Assembly (NCBI GenBank): GCA_947628185.1
Contig: CANQYW010000018.1
Span: forward strand, 1 to 37,047
DNA: 37,047 bases
Direction of reading: 5' to 3'
Source: an uncultured Oscillospiraceae bacterium
GTDB taxonomy: Bacteria > Bacillota > Clostridia > Oscillospirales > Oscillospiraceae
Under the pieces are notes generated by a model, which searched no databases, had not been told where the DNA came from, and saw only the letters and a list, made by a program, of their open reading frames with translations. Numbering within the stretch: position 1 is the first letter of the stretch; each line of letters starts with the position of its first letter. Shown here one piece after another: positions 1 to 7,622 of this stretch. The position numbers and the translations under genes are program-made.

Positions 1-76
1 AACCCATCCCCTTTCATTGTTAATAGGTTAACATAATTTTCGCTCCTCTGCAACTATTTCTTAAGCGATTCCCCTG

Positions 77-114
77 ACGAAATGCTCATGCACCCAAACG
101 AAATGCTCATGCAC
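77..114. repeat. Two 17-bp direct repeats, 21-bp period
   Basis: ACGAAATGCTCATGCAC occurs exactly at 77-93 and again at 98-114, separated by four bases. A period of 21 bp is two helical turns, the usual geometry for a dimeric or cooperative DNA-binding protein. The repeats lie in AT-rich non-coding DNA downstream of the broken TetR gene and in front of whatever lies left of the window. That they are operators is inference; only the repeat is seen. Confidence 0.6.
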
Positions 115-122
115 AAGTATAA

Positions 123-163
123 GCTATAAAAAAGGACACAGCATTTTCGTGCCTTTTTATAGC
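123..163. terminator. Bidirectional hairpin terminator
   Basis: Arms 123-139 and 149-163 pair over about 15 bp, from GCTATAAAAA to TTTTTATAGC, with two single-A bulges on the left and a 9-base loop. The A/T-rich outer stem gives a T tract on either strand. It sits 59 bp beyond the stop of the leftward TetR-type gene and probably ends that transcript. Confidence 0.6.
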
Positions 164-221
164 CTGCCGGACAGTTGCCATATATAGCTAACCTAATCAG
201 CCGAAGTAGGACAGAATAGCT

Positions 222-816
222 TCAAAATATGTTCCGTCCTGTAACATCTTCTGTGATCTTAACCATCTTGTGGATATATGGATCGGCCTTGTCGATATCG
301 CATTTTGTTTCTTTACCCCACTGGCAAATCACACCGGTCAAGAGACGGAGATAAAGATCTACGCGATCACTGCCAAGAGCCGGGGCTTGCGTTCCGGCAG
401 GTAGCCACACCAACCTTAGTTTTGGATATAAGACTTTCAGCATCCGATACAGTATATCTTGAACAGCCATATTGGAGCAAATCTGATAAAATATCTCGCT
501 ATGCTGCGTCATAAAAATAAAGCTGGCCATAAAAAGGCGCTGATTGATATCTGCATTAGTGCCATCAAGTGAAACCCCGTCTAAATACCACTCATACTCC
601 TGATGTAGCCGGCGCTCACAGTCAGGAAGCACCTGATTGATGTTTTTGAAGTATCGAAAAAACACTTGGCGTGGGAACCCGGCAGCTTTTGCTATCTGAC
701 GAACCGTAACACGACAGCGGCATTTCCTCAACGCGATCAAAGTATTAAAAAATGGCGGTCCTGCGCTTATAGTACCGCCGATTATGTGATATTTGCTTAT
801 TATTAGAGTTTTCCAT
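222..816 (-). pseudogene. TetR/AcrR-type regulator broken by one frameshift
   Basis: The family binds DNA through an N-terminal helix-turn-helix and senses a ligand with the C-terminal part. The helix-turn-helix is clear (VTVRQIAKAAGFPRQVFFRY). The long frame opens only at a TTG at 740, too late for a TetR N-terminus. The missing part is in another frame: ATG at 816 gives MENSNNKQISHNRRYYKRR, then AIF and a stop. Removing one T from the T6 run (A6 at 747-752 on the plus strand) joins the halves as AIFNTLIALRKC, as expected for helix 1. The repaired protein would be about 197 residues, a normal TetR length. The stop is at 222-224. No good ribosome site precedes 816. Base composition is more AT-rich than the core genes. 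It may be a real pseudogene, a phase-variable homopolymer or a sequencing error. The ligand is unknown. Confidence 0.7.
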
Positions 817-942
817 GACTATAATGTATCATAATCGCGGACAAATAGTTCGCATTTTACAATGATTATAGATAAATTGAAAGCTTGGGTTTGTGATCCC
901 GATTTTAACAGTTTGTCCGGAAGATGGGGTACAGTTCAATTC

Positions 943-1029
943 TCACGGATAATTCAAAAAGTGGTGCACTGCACCAAAAAGCGCTATTTGAGAGTCAACT
1001 ACGCTCACGCTTAAAAGAATTATCCGTGA
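943..1029. repeat. 13-bp perfect inverted repeats around 61 bp, MITE-like
   Basis: TCACGGATAATTC at 943-955 is the exact reverse complement of 1017-1029. The 61-bp interior holds a second dyad, GGTGCA-C-TGCACC at 963-975. No convincing target-site duplication was found. It lies in the AT-rich gap between the TetR remnant and tRNA-Leu; nothing else in that gap (817-1233) looks coding. A mini transposable element or IS remnant is the simplest reading, but no transposase is present. Confidence 0.5.
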
Positions 1030-1148
1030 CAAAATTGGCGCATGGGCTCCAAATCCGGCTGTTTTACCATATTTGAGCCGACAGAGTCAATAAAGAATCC
1101 GGTGCGATTTGAGTAGCATCAGCTTGCAAGCTCAGAGTGTAATTGGTG

Positions 1149-1190
1149 CAAAAACGAAGGAACGCCCCCGAATAACAGGGGTGTTCCTTA
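1149..1190 (-). terminator. Rho-independent terminator of tRNA-Leu
   Basis: Arms 1157-1168 and 1178-1189 form a 12-bp stem with one mismatch and a 9-base loop. Read leftward, the stem is followed by TTCGTTTTTG. It ends about 45 bases after the tRNA 3' end. Confidence 0.75.
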
Positions 1191-1233
1191 CTGAGTTGCA
1201 CGGCAGGCTGTTCTCCAACCTGACCACGCAAGG

Positions 1234-1318
1234 TGGTGCGCCTGAAGGGAGTCGAACCCACACGCCTCGCGGCACGGGAACCTAAATCCCGCATGTCTAC
1301 CAATTCCATCACAGGCGC
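1234..1318 (-). tRNA. tRNA-Leu (anticodon UAG)
   Basis: On the minus strand the acceptor arm GCGCCTG (from 1318) pairs with CAGGCGC (1244-1238), followed by discriminator A and an encoded CCA (1236-1234). The anticodon stem CGGGA/TCCCG encloses loop TTTAGGT, giving anticodon TAG. The long variable arm (TGCCGCGAGGCGTG) is typical of leucine tRNA, as is the T-arm GGGTTCGACTCCC. It has its own promoter and terminator. Integrative elements often use such 3' ends, but no second copy of this end is present in the window. Confidence 0.95.
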
Positions 1319-1336
1319 GCACTCTAAGTGGTGATT

Positions 1337-1365
1337 ATTTTATCACCCCCGGGGCGGTGTGTCAA
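1337..1365 (-). promoter_or_regulatory. Promoter of tRNA-Leu
   Basis: Minus strand: consensus -35 TTGACA at 1365-1360, 17-bp spacer, -10 TAAAAT at 1342-1337. The start would fall about 12 bases before the mature tRNA 5' end. Near-perfect consensus fits a stable RNA gene. Confidence 0.85.
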
Positions 1366-1394
1366 CTATTTTCCTTCTCTCGCCGCTGAAGGTA

Positions 1395-1423
1395 TTGATT
1401 TACGGCACTTTTCGCTGTAAAAT
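1395..1423 (+). promoter_or_regulatory. Promoter of the GH2 gene
   Basis: -35 TTGATT at 1395-1400, 17-bp spacer, -10 TAAAAT at 1418-1423. Transcription would start near 1430, just before the AAGGGGG ribosome site at 1437-1443. It diverges from the tRNA-Leu promoter. Confidence 0.7.
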
Positions 1424-1450
1424 GGATAAAAAGTCTAAGGGGGCGAGAAC

Positions 1451-3106
1451 ATGTCCCACTGGGATGAATACTATCCCCGGCCGCAGATGCGCCGCGGCAG
1501 TTTCCTGCCGCTCAACTCCGGCTGGACGCTCAACTCAAAGCCCATCACCCTGCCCTGGCCGCCGGAGTCGGAGCTCTCGGAGTTCGAGGGGCCGGTGGGG
1601 CCGGACCTGGTCTACAGGAACGACCTACATCTGCCAAAGGGGTTCCCGCCGCCGGGCCACAGGGCCATACTGCACTTCGGCGCGGTGGACCAGGTGGCGC
1701 GGGTGGAGCTCAACGGCTACGAGATGTTCCGCCACGAGGGCGGCTACCTCCCCTTCTCCGGGGACATAACCGACGCCATCAGCGCGGACGGCAACAGCCT
1801 CGCGGTGTACGTCCGGGACGACCTCTCCCACGACTACCCCTACGGCAAGCAGTCGAAGGACCCCCACGGCATGTGGTACACGCCCATCTCCGGCATATGG
1901 CAGAGCGTCTGGCTGGAGGCGGTGCCGGAGACCGGGGCCATCGAGTCCCTTCGCGTGACGCCGGACACAGAGGGGCTGGAGCTCCATGTGGAGACCCGGG
2001 CCCTGGAGTTCACCGTCTCCATCCCGGAGGCGGGCATCGAGCTCACCAGCCGCCGCAGGACGGTGCGGATAGACATCCCCTCCCCCCGCCTCTGGACGCC
2101 GGAGGACCCGCACCTATACGCCCTCACCGTCTCCACAGCCACGGACACGGTGGAGAGCTACTTCGCCCTGAGGACCGTCACGGTGGAGCGCCGGGGCAAA
2201 TACACCAGGATACTCCTAAACGGCGAGCCCATATTTTTAAACGGCGTCCTCGACCAGGGCTACTACCCCGGCGGGATATACCTCCCCTGGGACCCCCGGG
2301 AGTACGAGCGGGACATAATAAGGATGAAGGAGCTGGGGTACAACACCCTGCGGAAACACGTAAAGGTGGAGCCGGAGGCATTCTACTACGCCTGCGACAA
2401 GCTTGGTATGCTTGTCCTGCAGGACATGGTGAACTCCGGGGACTATAACTTCCTCCGCGACTCCCTCCTCCCAACCCTGGGCCTCACCCGCCGCGGGGAC
2501 ATAGAGGTCCAGGACTCCCCCATAAGGCGGGAGTTCTTCGAGCGGCACATCCAGGACACCGTCCGCCGCCTTATAAACCACCCCTGCGTCATAGGTTACA
2601 CCATCTTCAACGAGGGCTGGGGGCAGTATGAGTCCGACCGGCTCTACAGGATACTCCATGCCCTCGACCCCACCCGGTTCTACATCCCCGCCTCCGGCTG
2701 GTTCGCCCAGAGGGAAGGGGACGGCCGCAGCCGCCACATCTACTTCCTCTCGTGGCGGGTCCGGGCCCGGGACAGGAAACGGTTCCTCATAATCGGCGAG
2801 TGCGGCGGTTTCTCCCGCCGGGTGCCGGGGCACCTCATGGAGGGGCGGCGCAATTACGGCTACGGCCGGAAGTCCTCCTCCGAGGCCGCCCTCACAGCCC
2901 GGGTCTTGGAGCTCTACCAAAAGATGGTCCTACCCTCCATCGAGCAGGGCCTCTGCGGGTGCATCTACACCCAGCTAAACGACGTGGAGGGGGAGACAAA
3001 CGGCCTATACACCTACGACCGGGAGGTGCTGAAGGTGGATGCCGGGGCCCTCATGGATATGTCCCGGCAGCTGCGGGAGGCTTTCTCCAGGGCGCTGGAG
3101 GATTAG
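1451..3106 (+). CDS. Glycoside hydrolase family 2 protein (beta-galactosidase/glucuronidase type)
   Basis: Retaining exo-glycosidase of the GH2 fold, expected to remove a terminal beta-linked sugar; the sugar cannot be told from sequence. The 551 residues divide into an N-terminal jelly-roll (about 1-155, with the GMWYTPISGIWQSVWLE segment typical of GH2), an Ig-like domain (about 160-245) and a TIM barrel (about 250-551). Acid/base Glu388 lies in FNEGWG and nucleophile Glu450 in GECGGF. There is no signal peptide, so it is cytoplasmic and needs an imported substrate, yet no sugar transporter or regulator adjoins it. It is monocistronic, with its own promoter and a good ribosome site (AAGGGGG, 1437-1443). 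It is shorter than LacZ (about 1000) and near beta-glucuronidase length. Confidence 0.88.
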   Translation: MSHWDEYYPRPQMRRGSFLPLNSGWTLNSKPITLPWPPESELSEFEGPVGPDLVYRNDLHLPKGFPPPGHRAILHFGAVDQVARVELNGYEMFRHEGGYLPFSGDITDAISADGNSLAVYVRDDLSHDYPYGKQSKDPHGMWYTPISGIWQSVWLEAVPETGAIESLRVTPDTEGLELHVETRALEFTVSIPEAGIELTSRRRTVRIDIPSPRLWTPEDPHLYALTVSTATDTVESYFALRTVTVERRGKYTRILLNGEPIFLNGVLDQGYYPGGIYLPWDPREYERDIIRMKELGYNTLRKHVKVEPEAFYYACDKLGMLVLQDMVNSGDYNFLRDSLLPTLGLTRRGDIEVQDSPIRREFFERHIQDTVRRLINHPCVIGYTIFNEGWGQYESDRLYRILHALDPTRFYIPASGWFAQREGDGRSRHIYFLSWRVRARDRKRFLIIGECGGFSRRVPGHLMEGRRNYGYGRKSSSEAALTARVLELYQKMVLPSIEQGLCGCIYTQLNDVEGETNGLYTYDREVLKVDAGALMDMSRQLREAFSRALED

Positions 3107-3108
3107 TC

Positions 3109-3137
3109 TCGACTTTCCCGGCGGCGGGGTATATAAT
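3109..3137 (+). promoter_or_regulatory. Promoter of the flavodiiron gene
   Basis: -35 TCGACT at 3109-3114, 17-bp spacer, perfect -10 TATAAT at 3132-3137. The leader is about 28 bases and carries an AGGAGG ribosome site near 3160-3165. Confidence 0.7.
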
Positions 3138-3171
3138 ATAGTCACAAGTTCAAAAACTCAGGAGGAATAAT

Positions 3172-4968
3172 ATGGACAAGAACATAACTACCGACATAAA
3201 GTACGTGGGCGTCAACGACCACGAGGTGGACCTCTTTGAGGGGCAGTACACCGTCCCCAACGGTATGGCCTACAACTCCTACGTCATAAAGGACACCAAG
3301 TGCGCCGTCATGGACACGGTGGACAGGCACTTCACCCACGAGTGGCTGGATAACGTCTCCGCCGCCCTGGGCGGCAAGGCCCCCGACTACCTCATAATCC
3401 AGCACATGGAGCCGGACCACGCCGGGAGCATCGCGGACTTCATGCGGGTGTACCCGGAGGTGACGATAGTCTCCTCCGCCAAGGCTTTCACCATGATGGG
3501 CCAGTTCTTCGGGGACGAGTACGCCGAGCGCCGCGTCGTCGTGGGGGAGGGCGACACCCTCACCCTGGGCCGGCACACCCTCACCTTCGTCACCGCCCCC
3601 ATGGTCCACTGGCCGGAGGTCATCGTGACATACGACTCCGCCGACAAAGTCCTCTTCTCCGCCGACGGTTTCGGCAAGTTCGGCGCCCTCGATGTGGAGG
3701 AGGAGTGGGACTGCGAGGCCCGGCGGTACTACATCGGCATCGTGGGCAAGTACGGCGCCCAGGTGCAGCGGCTCCTCAAGAAGGCCGCTACGCTCGACAT
3801 CTCCGTCATCTGCCCCACCCACGGCCCGGTGCTAAAAGAGAATTTGGGCCACTACATCGGCCTCTACGACACCTGGTCCTCCTACAGGCCTGAGTCCGAG
3901 GGCGTGCTCATCGCCTACACCTCCGTCTACGGCCACACGAAGGAGGCCGTGGAGCTGCTGGCGGCGAAACTCCGGGAGCGGCGCTGCCCCAAGGTCGTGG
4001 TGACGGACCTCGCCCGGGACGACATGGCCGAGGCGGTGGAGGACGCCTTCCGCTACGGCAGGATAGTCCTGGCCACCACCACATATAACGCGGACATCTT
4101 CCCCTTCATGCGCACGTTCATCGACCACCTCACCGAGCGCAATTTCCAGAACCGCACCGTGGCGCTGATGGAGAACGGCACCTGGGCCCCCCAGGCGGCC
4201 AAGACCATGCGCTCCATGCTGGAGGGCTCCAAGAACATAACCTTCGCCGAGCACACCGTCCACATAAAGTCCGCCCTCTCCCAGGAGAGCCGCGCCGAGA
4301 TAGATGCTCTTGCCGACGAGCTCTGCCGGGACTATCTCGCCCAAGAGGAGGAGACCGCCAACAAGAGCGACATGACCGCCCTATTTAAGATTGGCTACGG
4401 CCTATATGTGGTCACCAGCAAGTCCGCCGACGGCCGGGACAACGGCCTCATCGTCAACACCGTCACCCAGCTGACGGACAATCCCTACCGGGTAGCCGTG
4501 AACATAAATAAATCGAACTACTCCCACCACATAATTAAGCAGACGGGCGTTTTGAACGTCAACTGCCTCTCGGTGGAGGCGCCCTTCAAGGTCTTTGAGA
4601 ACTTCGGGTTCCAGAGCGGCAGGACCGCCGACAAGTTCGCCGGCTGCACGCCCCTTCGCTCCGCCAACGGCCTCATATTCCTGCCCCGTTATATAAACGC
4701 CTTCCTCTCCCTCAAGGTGGAGCAGTACGTGGATCTTGGCACCCACGGCATGTTCATCTGCTCCGTCACCGAGGCCCGGGTCATATCCGACAAGGAGACC
4801 ATGACCTACACCTACTACCAGAGCAACGTGAAACCCCGCCCGGACACCAAGGGCAAGAAGGGGTACGTCTGCAAGATATGCGGCTACGTCCACGAGGGCG
4901 AGCTCCCCGACGACTTCGTCTGCCCCCTGTGCAAACACGGCGCGGCGGACTTCGAGCCGATAGTGTAA
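3172..4968 (+). CDS. Flavodiiron protein with flavin-reductase and rubredoxin domains
   Basis: Reduces O2 to water (or NO to N2O) in the cytoplasm and protects an anaerobe from traces of either gas. The 598 residues hold four modules: a metallo-beta-lactamase-like diiron domain (1-240), flavodoxin (about 246-390, starting LIAYTSVYGHTKEA), a flavin-reductase-like FMN domain (about 400-560) and a C-terminal rubredoxin (565-598). Diiron ligands are His78, Glu80, Asp82 and His83 (HMEPDH), His146, Asp165 and His217. Rubredoxin cysteines are 567, 570, 584 and 587. Simple FprA proteins end after flavodoxin; the two added domains suggest that electrons pass to the diiron site within one chain. O2 versus NO preference cannot be read from the sequence. 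The ribosome site AGGAGG fixes the start. Confidence 0.93.
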   Translation: MDKNITTDIKYVGVNDHEVDLFEGQYTVPNGMAYNSYVIKDTKCAVMDTVDRHFTHEWLDNVSAALGGKAPDYLIIQHMEPDHAGSIADFMRVYPEVTIVSSAKAFTMMGQFFGDEYAERRVVVGEGDTLTLGRHTLTFVTAPMVHWPEVIVTYDSADKVLFSADGFGKFGALDVEEEWDCEARRYYIGIVGKYGAQVQRLLKKAATLDISVICPTHGPVLKENLGHYIGLYDTWSSYRPESEGVLIAYTSVYGHTKEAVELLAAKLRERRCPKVVVTDLARDDMAEAVEDAFRYGRIVLATTTYNADIFPFMRTFIDHLTERNFQNRTVALMENGTWAPQAAKTMRSMLEGSKNITFAEHTVHIKSALSQESRAEIDALADELCRDYLAQEEETANKSDMTALFKIGYGLYVVTSKSADGRDNGLIVNTVTQLTDNPYRVAVNINKSNYSHHIIKQTGVLNVNCLSVEAPFKVFENFGFQSGRTADKFAGCTPLRSANGLIFLPRYINAFLSLKVEQYVDLGTHGMFICSVTEARVISDKETMTYTYYQSNVKPRPDTKGKKGYVCKICGYVHEGELPDDFVCPLCKHGAADFEPIV

Positions 4969-4986
4969 CTCCCGGAAGGTGATCGC

Positions 4987-5160
4987 ATGAAGTCGAAAAT
5001 CAGGATCATTTTCGACATCCTGCTCGTGGTAGCGGCGATCGTGGTATTCGCCTACAACTTCTCCACACAATGGGAGATCACGTGCATCGCGTCCATCGTG
5101 ACGGTCTGCGGCACCATCGCCATATTGGTGAGGGATGTTATAGGGCTTAAAAAGAAATAG
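4987..5160 (+). CDS. 57-residue two-helix membrane protein
   Basis: ATG at 4987 follows a GGAAGGTGAT ribosome site and gives 57 residues beginning MKSKIRIIFDILLVVAAIVV and ending LKKKK-like (GLKKK). Two hydrophobic segments (about 7-23 and 32-49) are separated by a short polar turn with Gln-Trp-Glu, and both ends are basic, so both should be cytoplasmic. It starts 18 bases after the flavodiiron stop, so it is probably cotranscribed. I do not recognise the family. Partnership with the flavodiiron protein rests on position only. Confidence 0.65.
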   Translation: MKSKIRIIFDILLVVAAIVVFAYNFSTQWEITCIASIVTVCGTIAILVRDVIGLKKK

Positions 5161-5186
5161 GCAGTTTCCCACCCGCTGAAACACGT

Positions 5187-5235
5187 AAAAGGGACTGTGA
5201 AAGAGTACCGTAGTTGGCACTGATTTCACAGCCCC
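5187..5235 (-). terminator. Terminator of the leftward comEA-kinase-vbhA operon
   Basis: Arms 5191-5202 and 5224-5235 pair over 12 bp with one wobble. Read leftward the stem is followed by TTTT (5190-5187). It lies about 30 bases beyond the VbhA-like stop. On the plus strand it may also end transcription from the flavodiiron gene, though that T tract is poor. Confidence 0.6.
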
Positions 5236-5266
5236 TTCATTATCGCTTAATTGTCGCTTAAAGCCG

Positions 5267-5485
5267 CTATAGCTCGGAATGACAGGCATGGCCGTTCACC
5301 CGCTCCGCAATCTGCTGGTGGTAGAGCCAGAGGGCCTCTTGCGCCTGCTCGTCTGTGAGCTCTCCCCTCACCCAGCTGTTGGAGAGCGCCCTGGCGAAGT
5401 CGGATATGGGCGCGCCCTCGATGGCGTTTATGGCGTCCGCCGTCTTTATGGCCGCGATACGCCTCTTCTGCTCGGCTGTCTGCAC
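5267..5485 (-). CDS. VbhA-type antitoxin-like protein, no Fic toxin nearby
   Basis: VbhA antitoxins bind Fic AMP-transferases and block ATP with an inhibitory helix whose motif is (S/T)xxxE(G/N). This 72-residue protein has the core TADAINAIEGAP followed by WVRGELTDEQAQEALWLY, which lines up with VbhA, including the Gly-Glu-Leu turn. The inhibitory Glu-Gly is kept but the Ser/Thr four residues earlier is Ile. I chose GTG at 5485 because GAGGTGAT lies just upstream, matching the ribosome site of the neighbouring small gene; the frame stays open to a GTG at 5521 that overlaps the kinase stop. No Fic gene (HxFxxGNGR motif) is in the window. It is the last gene of the comEA-kinase operon. Family assignment is from pattern recognition. 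Confidence 0.65.
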   Translation of the reverse strand: MQTAEQKRRIAAIKTADAINAIEGAPISDFARALSNSWVRGELTDEQAQEALWLYHQQIAERVNGHACHSEL

Positions 5486-5517
5486 TGCGATCACCTCACG
5501 AATCCATGGACTTACCC

Positions 5518-6918
5518 TCACTCCCTGGGGCCTGTGTAGGCAGGGAATTTCACGGTGAACCTCATGCCCCCCTCGGGGCGGGCGGAGGCCGTGACCTCGC
5601 CGCCGTGGCGCTCGGCTGTGGCCTTGACTATCGAGAGCCCCAGGCCCGTGCCCCCCTCGTTCCGGCCCCGGGACTTGTCCACCCGGTAGAACCTATCGAA
5701 GATGTAGGGCATGTCCTCCTCCGGTATGCCGGGGCCGGTGTCGGAGACGGCTATGACAACGCTCTCGCCCTCCCGCCGGATGGTCACCGCCACCTGGCCC
5801 CCGGGGTGGTTATATTTTATGGCGTTCTCAGATAGATTATATATGACCTGGAATAGCTCGTCCTTCGTGGCCATTATGCGGCACTCCGGTGAGAGGTCGC
5901 CCGTGAGCTCTATCTCCGCCGACTCGGCGATGGGCTGGAGCGTCCGCAGCACGTTCTCCCCCACCTCCCGGCAGTCCACCACCACCCGGACGGTGGCGGC
6001 GGCCTTGTCGAGTTTCGTCAGGTCCAGCAGCTGCCCGGTGGTGCGGGCCAGGCGCTCGGACTCCTCCCTTATCCCCCCGACGAACTCCTTTATGGTGCCG
6101 GGGTCCATGTTCTCCGTCTCCAATATGCTGTCGCTCAGGAGCCGGATGGCCGCCAGGGGCGTCTTTAGCTCGTGGGAGGCGTCCGCCACGAACTGGCGGC
6201 GTATCTCCTCCGTGTGCTGTAGCCGCCCGGTGAGGCTGTTGAACTCCTCCGAGAGCTGAGCGAGCTCGTCGTGGCCGGAGACGTCTATCCTATAGGTGTA
6301 CTCCCCCTCCCGGACGTTCTTTATGGCCTCCAATATCTTCGTGAGGCGCACGGTGAGCGTCCGCGAGATAAATATGCTCGCCAGCACCGCTATGGCCCCC
6401 AGGGCCAGGGATATCCGCATGAGGTCGTCCCGCAGCCCTAAGATTATCCCGCCCTCGGCGTCGTCGTACTCATAAACGCACACGCTGCCCTCCACCGCGC
6501 CCCCGGAGACTATGGGCACGCAGGAGTAACTTCTAAAGGCCCCGTCCGAGAAGTAGGAGGCGAACTCGTCCGTCACACCCGCCGTGGCGGCGCGCATGAG
6601 GTTGAAGAGCGTCCGCTCGTCGTAGCCCTGGGCGTTATTCGTGACGCTGTAGAGCTCGTCGGAGTTGGCGTTCATCACCGCCACCCGGGAGAGGCCGTCC
6701 GTCTCCAGCATGTTCATGACCTGTCCCACGGTCTCGGGGGTCATGGTCTCCAGGCTCTCAACGGAGCTGGCTATTTGCATCGTCTGGGGGAGGATGGTGT
6801 TCTCCTTTGAGATGAAGACGAGGTCCCGGGATATGGTTATGGGGTATGTGTTAAGGAGCGCTATTGCCACGGCTATAAGGGTGAGGTACGTCAGCAGGTA
6901 TTTCGCCCTTATCCCCAT
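5518..6918 (-). CDS. Membrane sensor histidine kinase (HAMP, HisKA, HATPase)
   Basis: Autophosphorylates on a histidine in response to an outside signal and passes the phosphate to the adjacent regulator. From the start at 6918 (466 residues): transmembrane helix about 6-25, extracytoplasmic sensor about 26-167, second helix 168-185, HAMP 186-240, then HisKA with phospho-acceptor His249 in DASHELKTPL. The ATPase has N box (NLSENAIKYN), G1 (DTGPGIP) and G2 (GTGLGLSI). The frame stays open to 6963, overlapping the regulator stop, but ATG at 6918 has a purine-rich G tract upstream. The layout is that of PhoR/WalK-type kinases; no PAS domain is evident. The signal is unknown. Confidence 0.92.
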   Translation of the reverse strand: MGIRAKYLLTYLTLIAVAIALLNTYPITISRDLVFISKENTILPQTMQIASSVESLETMTPETVGQVMNMLETDGLSRVAVMNANSDELYSVTNNAQGYDERTLFNLMRAATAGVTDEFASYFSDGAFRSYSCVPIVSGGAVEGSVCVYEYDDAEGGIILGLRDDLMRISLALGAIAVLASIFISRTLTVRLTKILEAIKNVREGEYTYRIDVSGHDELAQLSEEFNSLTGRLQHTEEIRRQFVADASHELKTPLAAIRLLSDSILETENMDPGTIKEFVGGIREESERLARTTGQLLDLTKLDKAAATVRVVVDCREVGENVLRTLQPIAESAEIELTGDLSPECRIMATKDELFQVIYNLSENAIKYNHPGGQVAVTIRREGESVVIAVSDTGPGIPEEDMPYIFDRFYRVDKSRGRNEGGTGLGLSIVKATAERHGGEVTASARPEGGMRFTVKFPAYTGPRE

Positions 6919-6940
6919 GAAACGCCGGCCCGCCCCCCTC

Positions 6941-7618
6941 TTAGCCCTTGAAATAGTACCCAACTCCCCACTTGGTGATTATGTACTCCGGCTCCGCCGG
7001 GTTGCGCTCAAGCTTGTCCCGGAGCCGGTGGACGTGTACGTCCACCGTCCTGATGTCGCCCTGGTAGTCGTAGCCCCAGATTATATTGAGCAGGCTCTCC
7101 CGGCTGTAGACCCTGCCGGGGTTCTTCATGAGGAGCTCTATAACGTCAAACTCCCGGCCCGTCAGCTCCACGGGCTCCCCGTCCCGGAATGCGGCGCGCC
7201 TGTCGCAGTCTATGGCGATTGCGCCGTTAGATATGAGCGACCCCTCCGCCTGGCTCTTGAGGGTGGAGCGCCGCAGCAGCGCCCTCACCCGGGCCTTGAG
7301 CTCTAAGATGTTGAAGGGTTTCGTCACGTAGTCGTCCGCCCCGTACTCAAAGCCGATTATCTTGTCCATGTCGTCCGTGCGGGCGGTGAGCATGATTATC
7401 GGCACCATGGAGAACTCCCGTATCCTCATGCAGACCTCCAGCCCGCTGAGCTTGGGCATCATGAGGTCGAGGATTATTAGGTCGAACCCGCCGGTCTTCG
7501 CGAGATTCAACCCCTCCTCGCCGTCGTAGGCGGCCTCCACCTGGTAGCCCTCGTTCTCCAGATTGAATTTTATCCCCCGCACAAGAAGTTTCTCGTCGTC
7601 AACTACAAGTATTTTCAA
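6941..7618 (-). CDS. OmpR/PhoB-family response regulator
   Basis: A DNA-binding regulator of 225 residues controlled by the kinase that follows it. The receiver domain (1-115) has acidic residues Asp7 and Asp8, phospho-acceptor Asp51 in LIILDLMMP, Thr78 and Lys100. The C-terminal winged helix (about 130-225) ends with the typical VHRLRDKLERNP...GVGYYFKG. It starts four bases after the comEA-like stop and is followed closely by the kinase, so the three genes form one transcript. The target genes are unknown. Similarity to WalR/PhoP-type regulators is general, so no symbol is given. Confidence 0.93.
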   Translation of the reverse strand: MKILVVDDEKLLVRGIKFNLENEGYQVEAAYDGEEGLNLAKTGGFDLIILDLMMPKLSGLEVCMRIREFSMVPIIMLTARTDDMDKIIGFEYGADDYVTKPFNILELKARVRALLRRSTLKSQAEGSLISNGAIAIDCDRRAAFRDGEPVELTGREFDVIELLMKNPGRVYSRESLLNIIWGYDYQGDIRTVDVHVHRLRDKLERNPAEPEYIITKWGVGYYFKG

Positions 7619-7622
7619 TCTC

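Noticed and set aside
1-34. A ribosome-site-like GAGGAG at 43-48 (minus strand) before ATG at 34
   Set aside because: The frame stops after four codons. It may be a leader peptide or broken gene start for something beyond the left edge, but the window ends too soon to judge.
863-1015. A 50-codon plus-strand open frame starting MIIDKLKAWV
   Set aside because: No ribosome site, no recognisable family, and it crosses the inverted-repeat element. Too weak to call.
1064-1312. An 82-codon minus-strand open frame
   Set aside because: It reads through tRNA-Leu and its terminator; not a protein gene.
1234-1318. tRNA-Leu as an integration site of a mobile element
   Set aside because: No duplicate of the tRNA 3' end and no integrase in the window.
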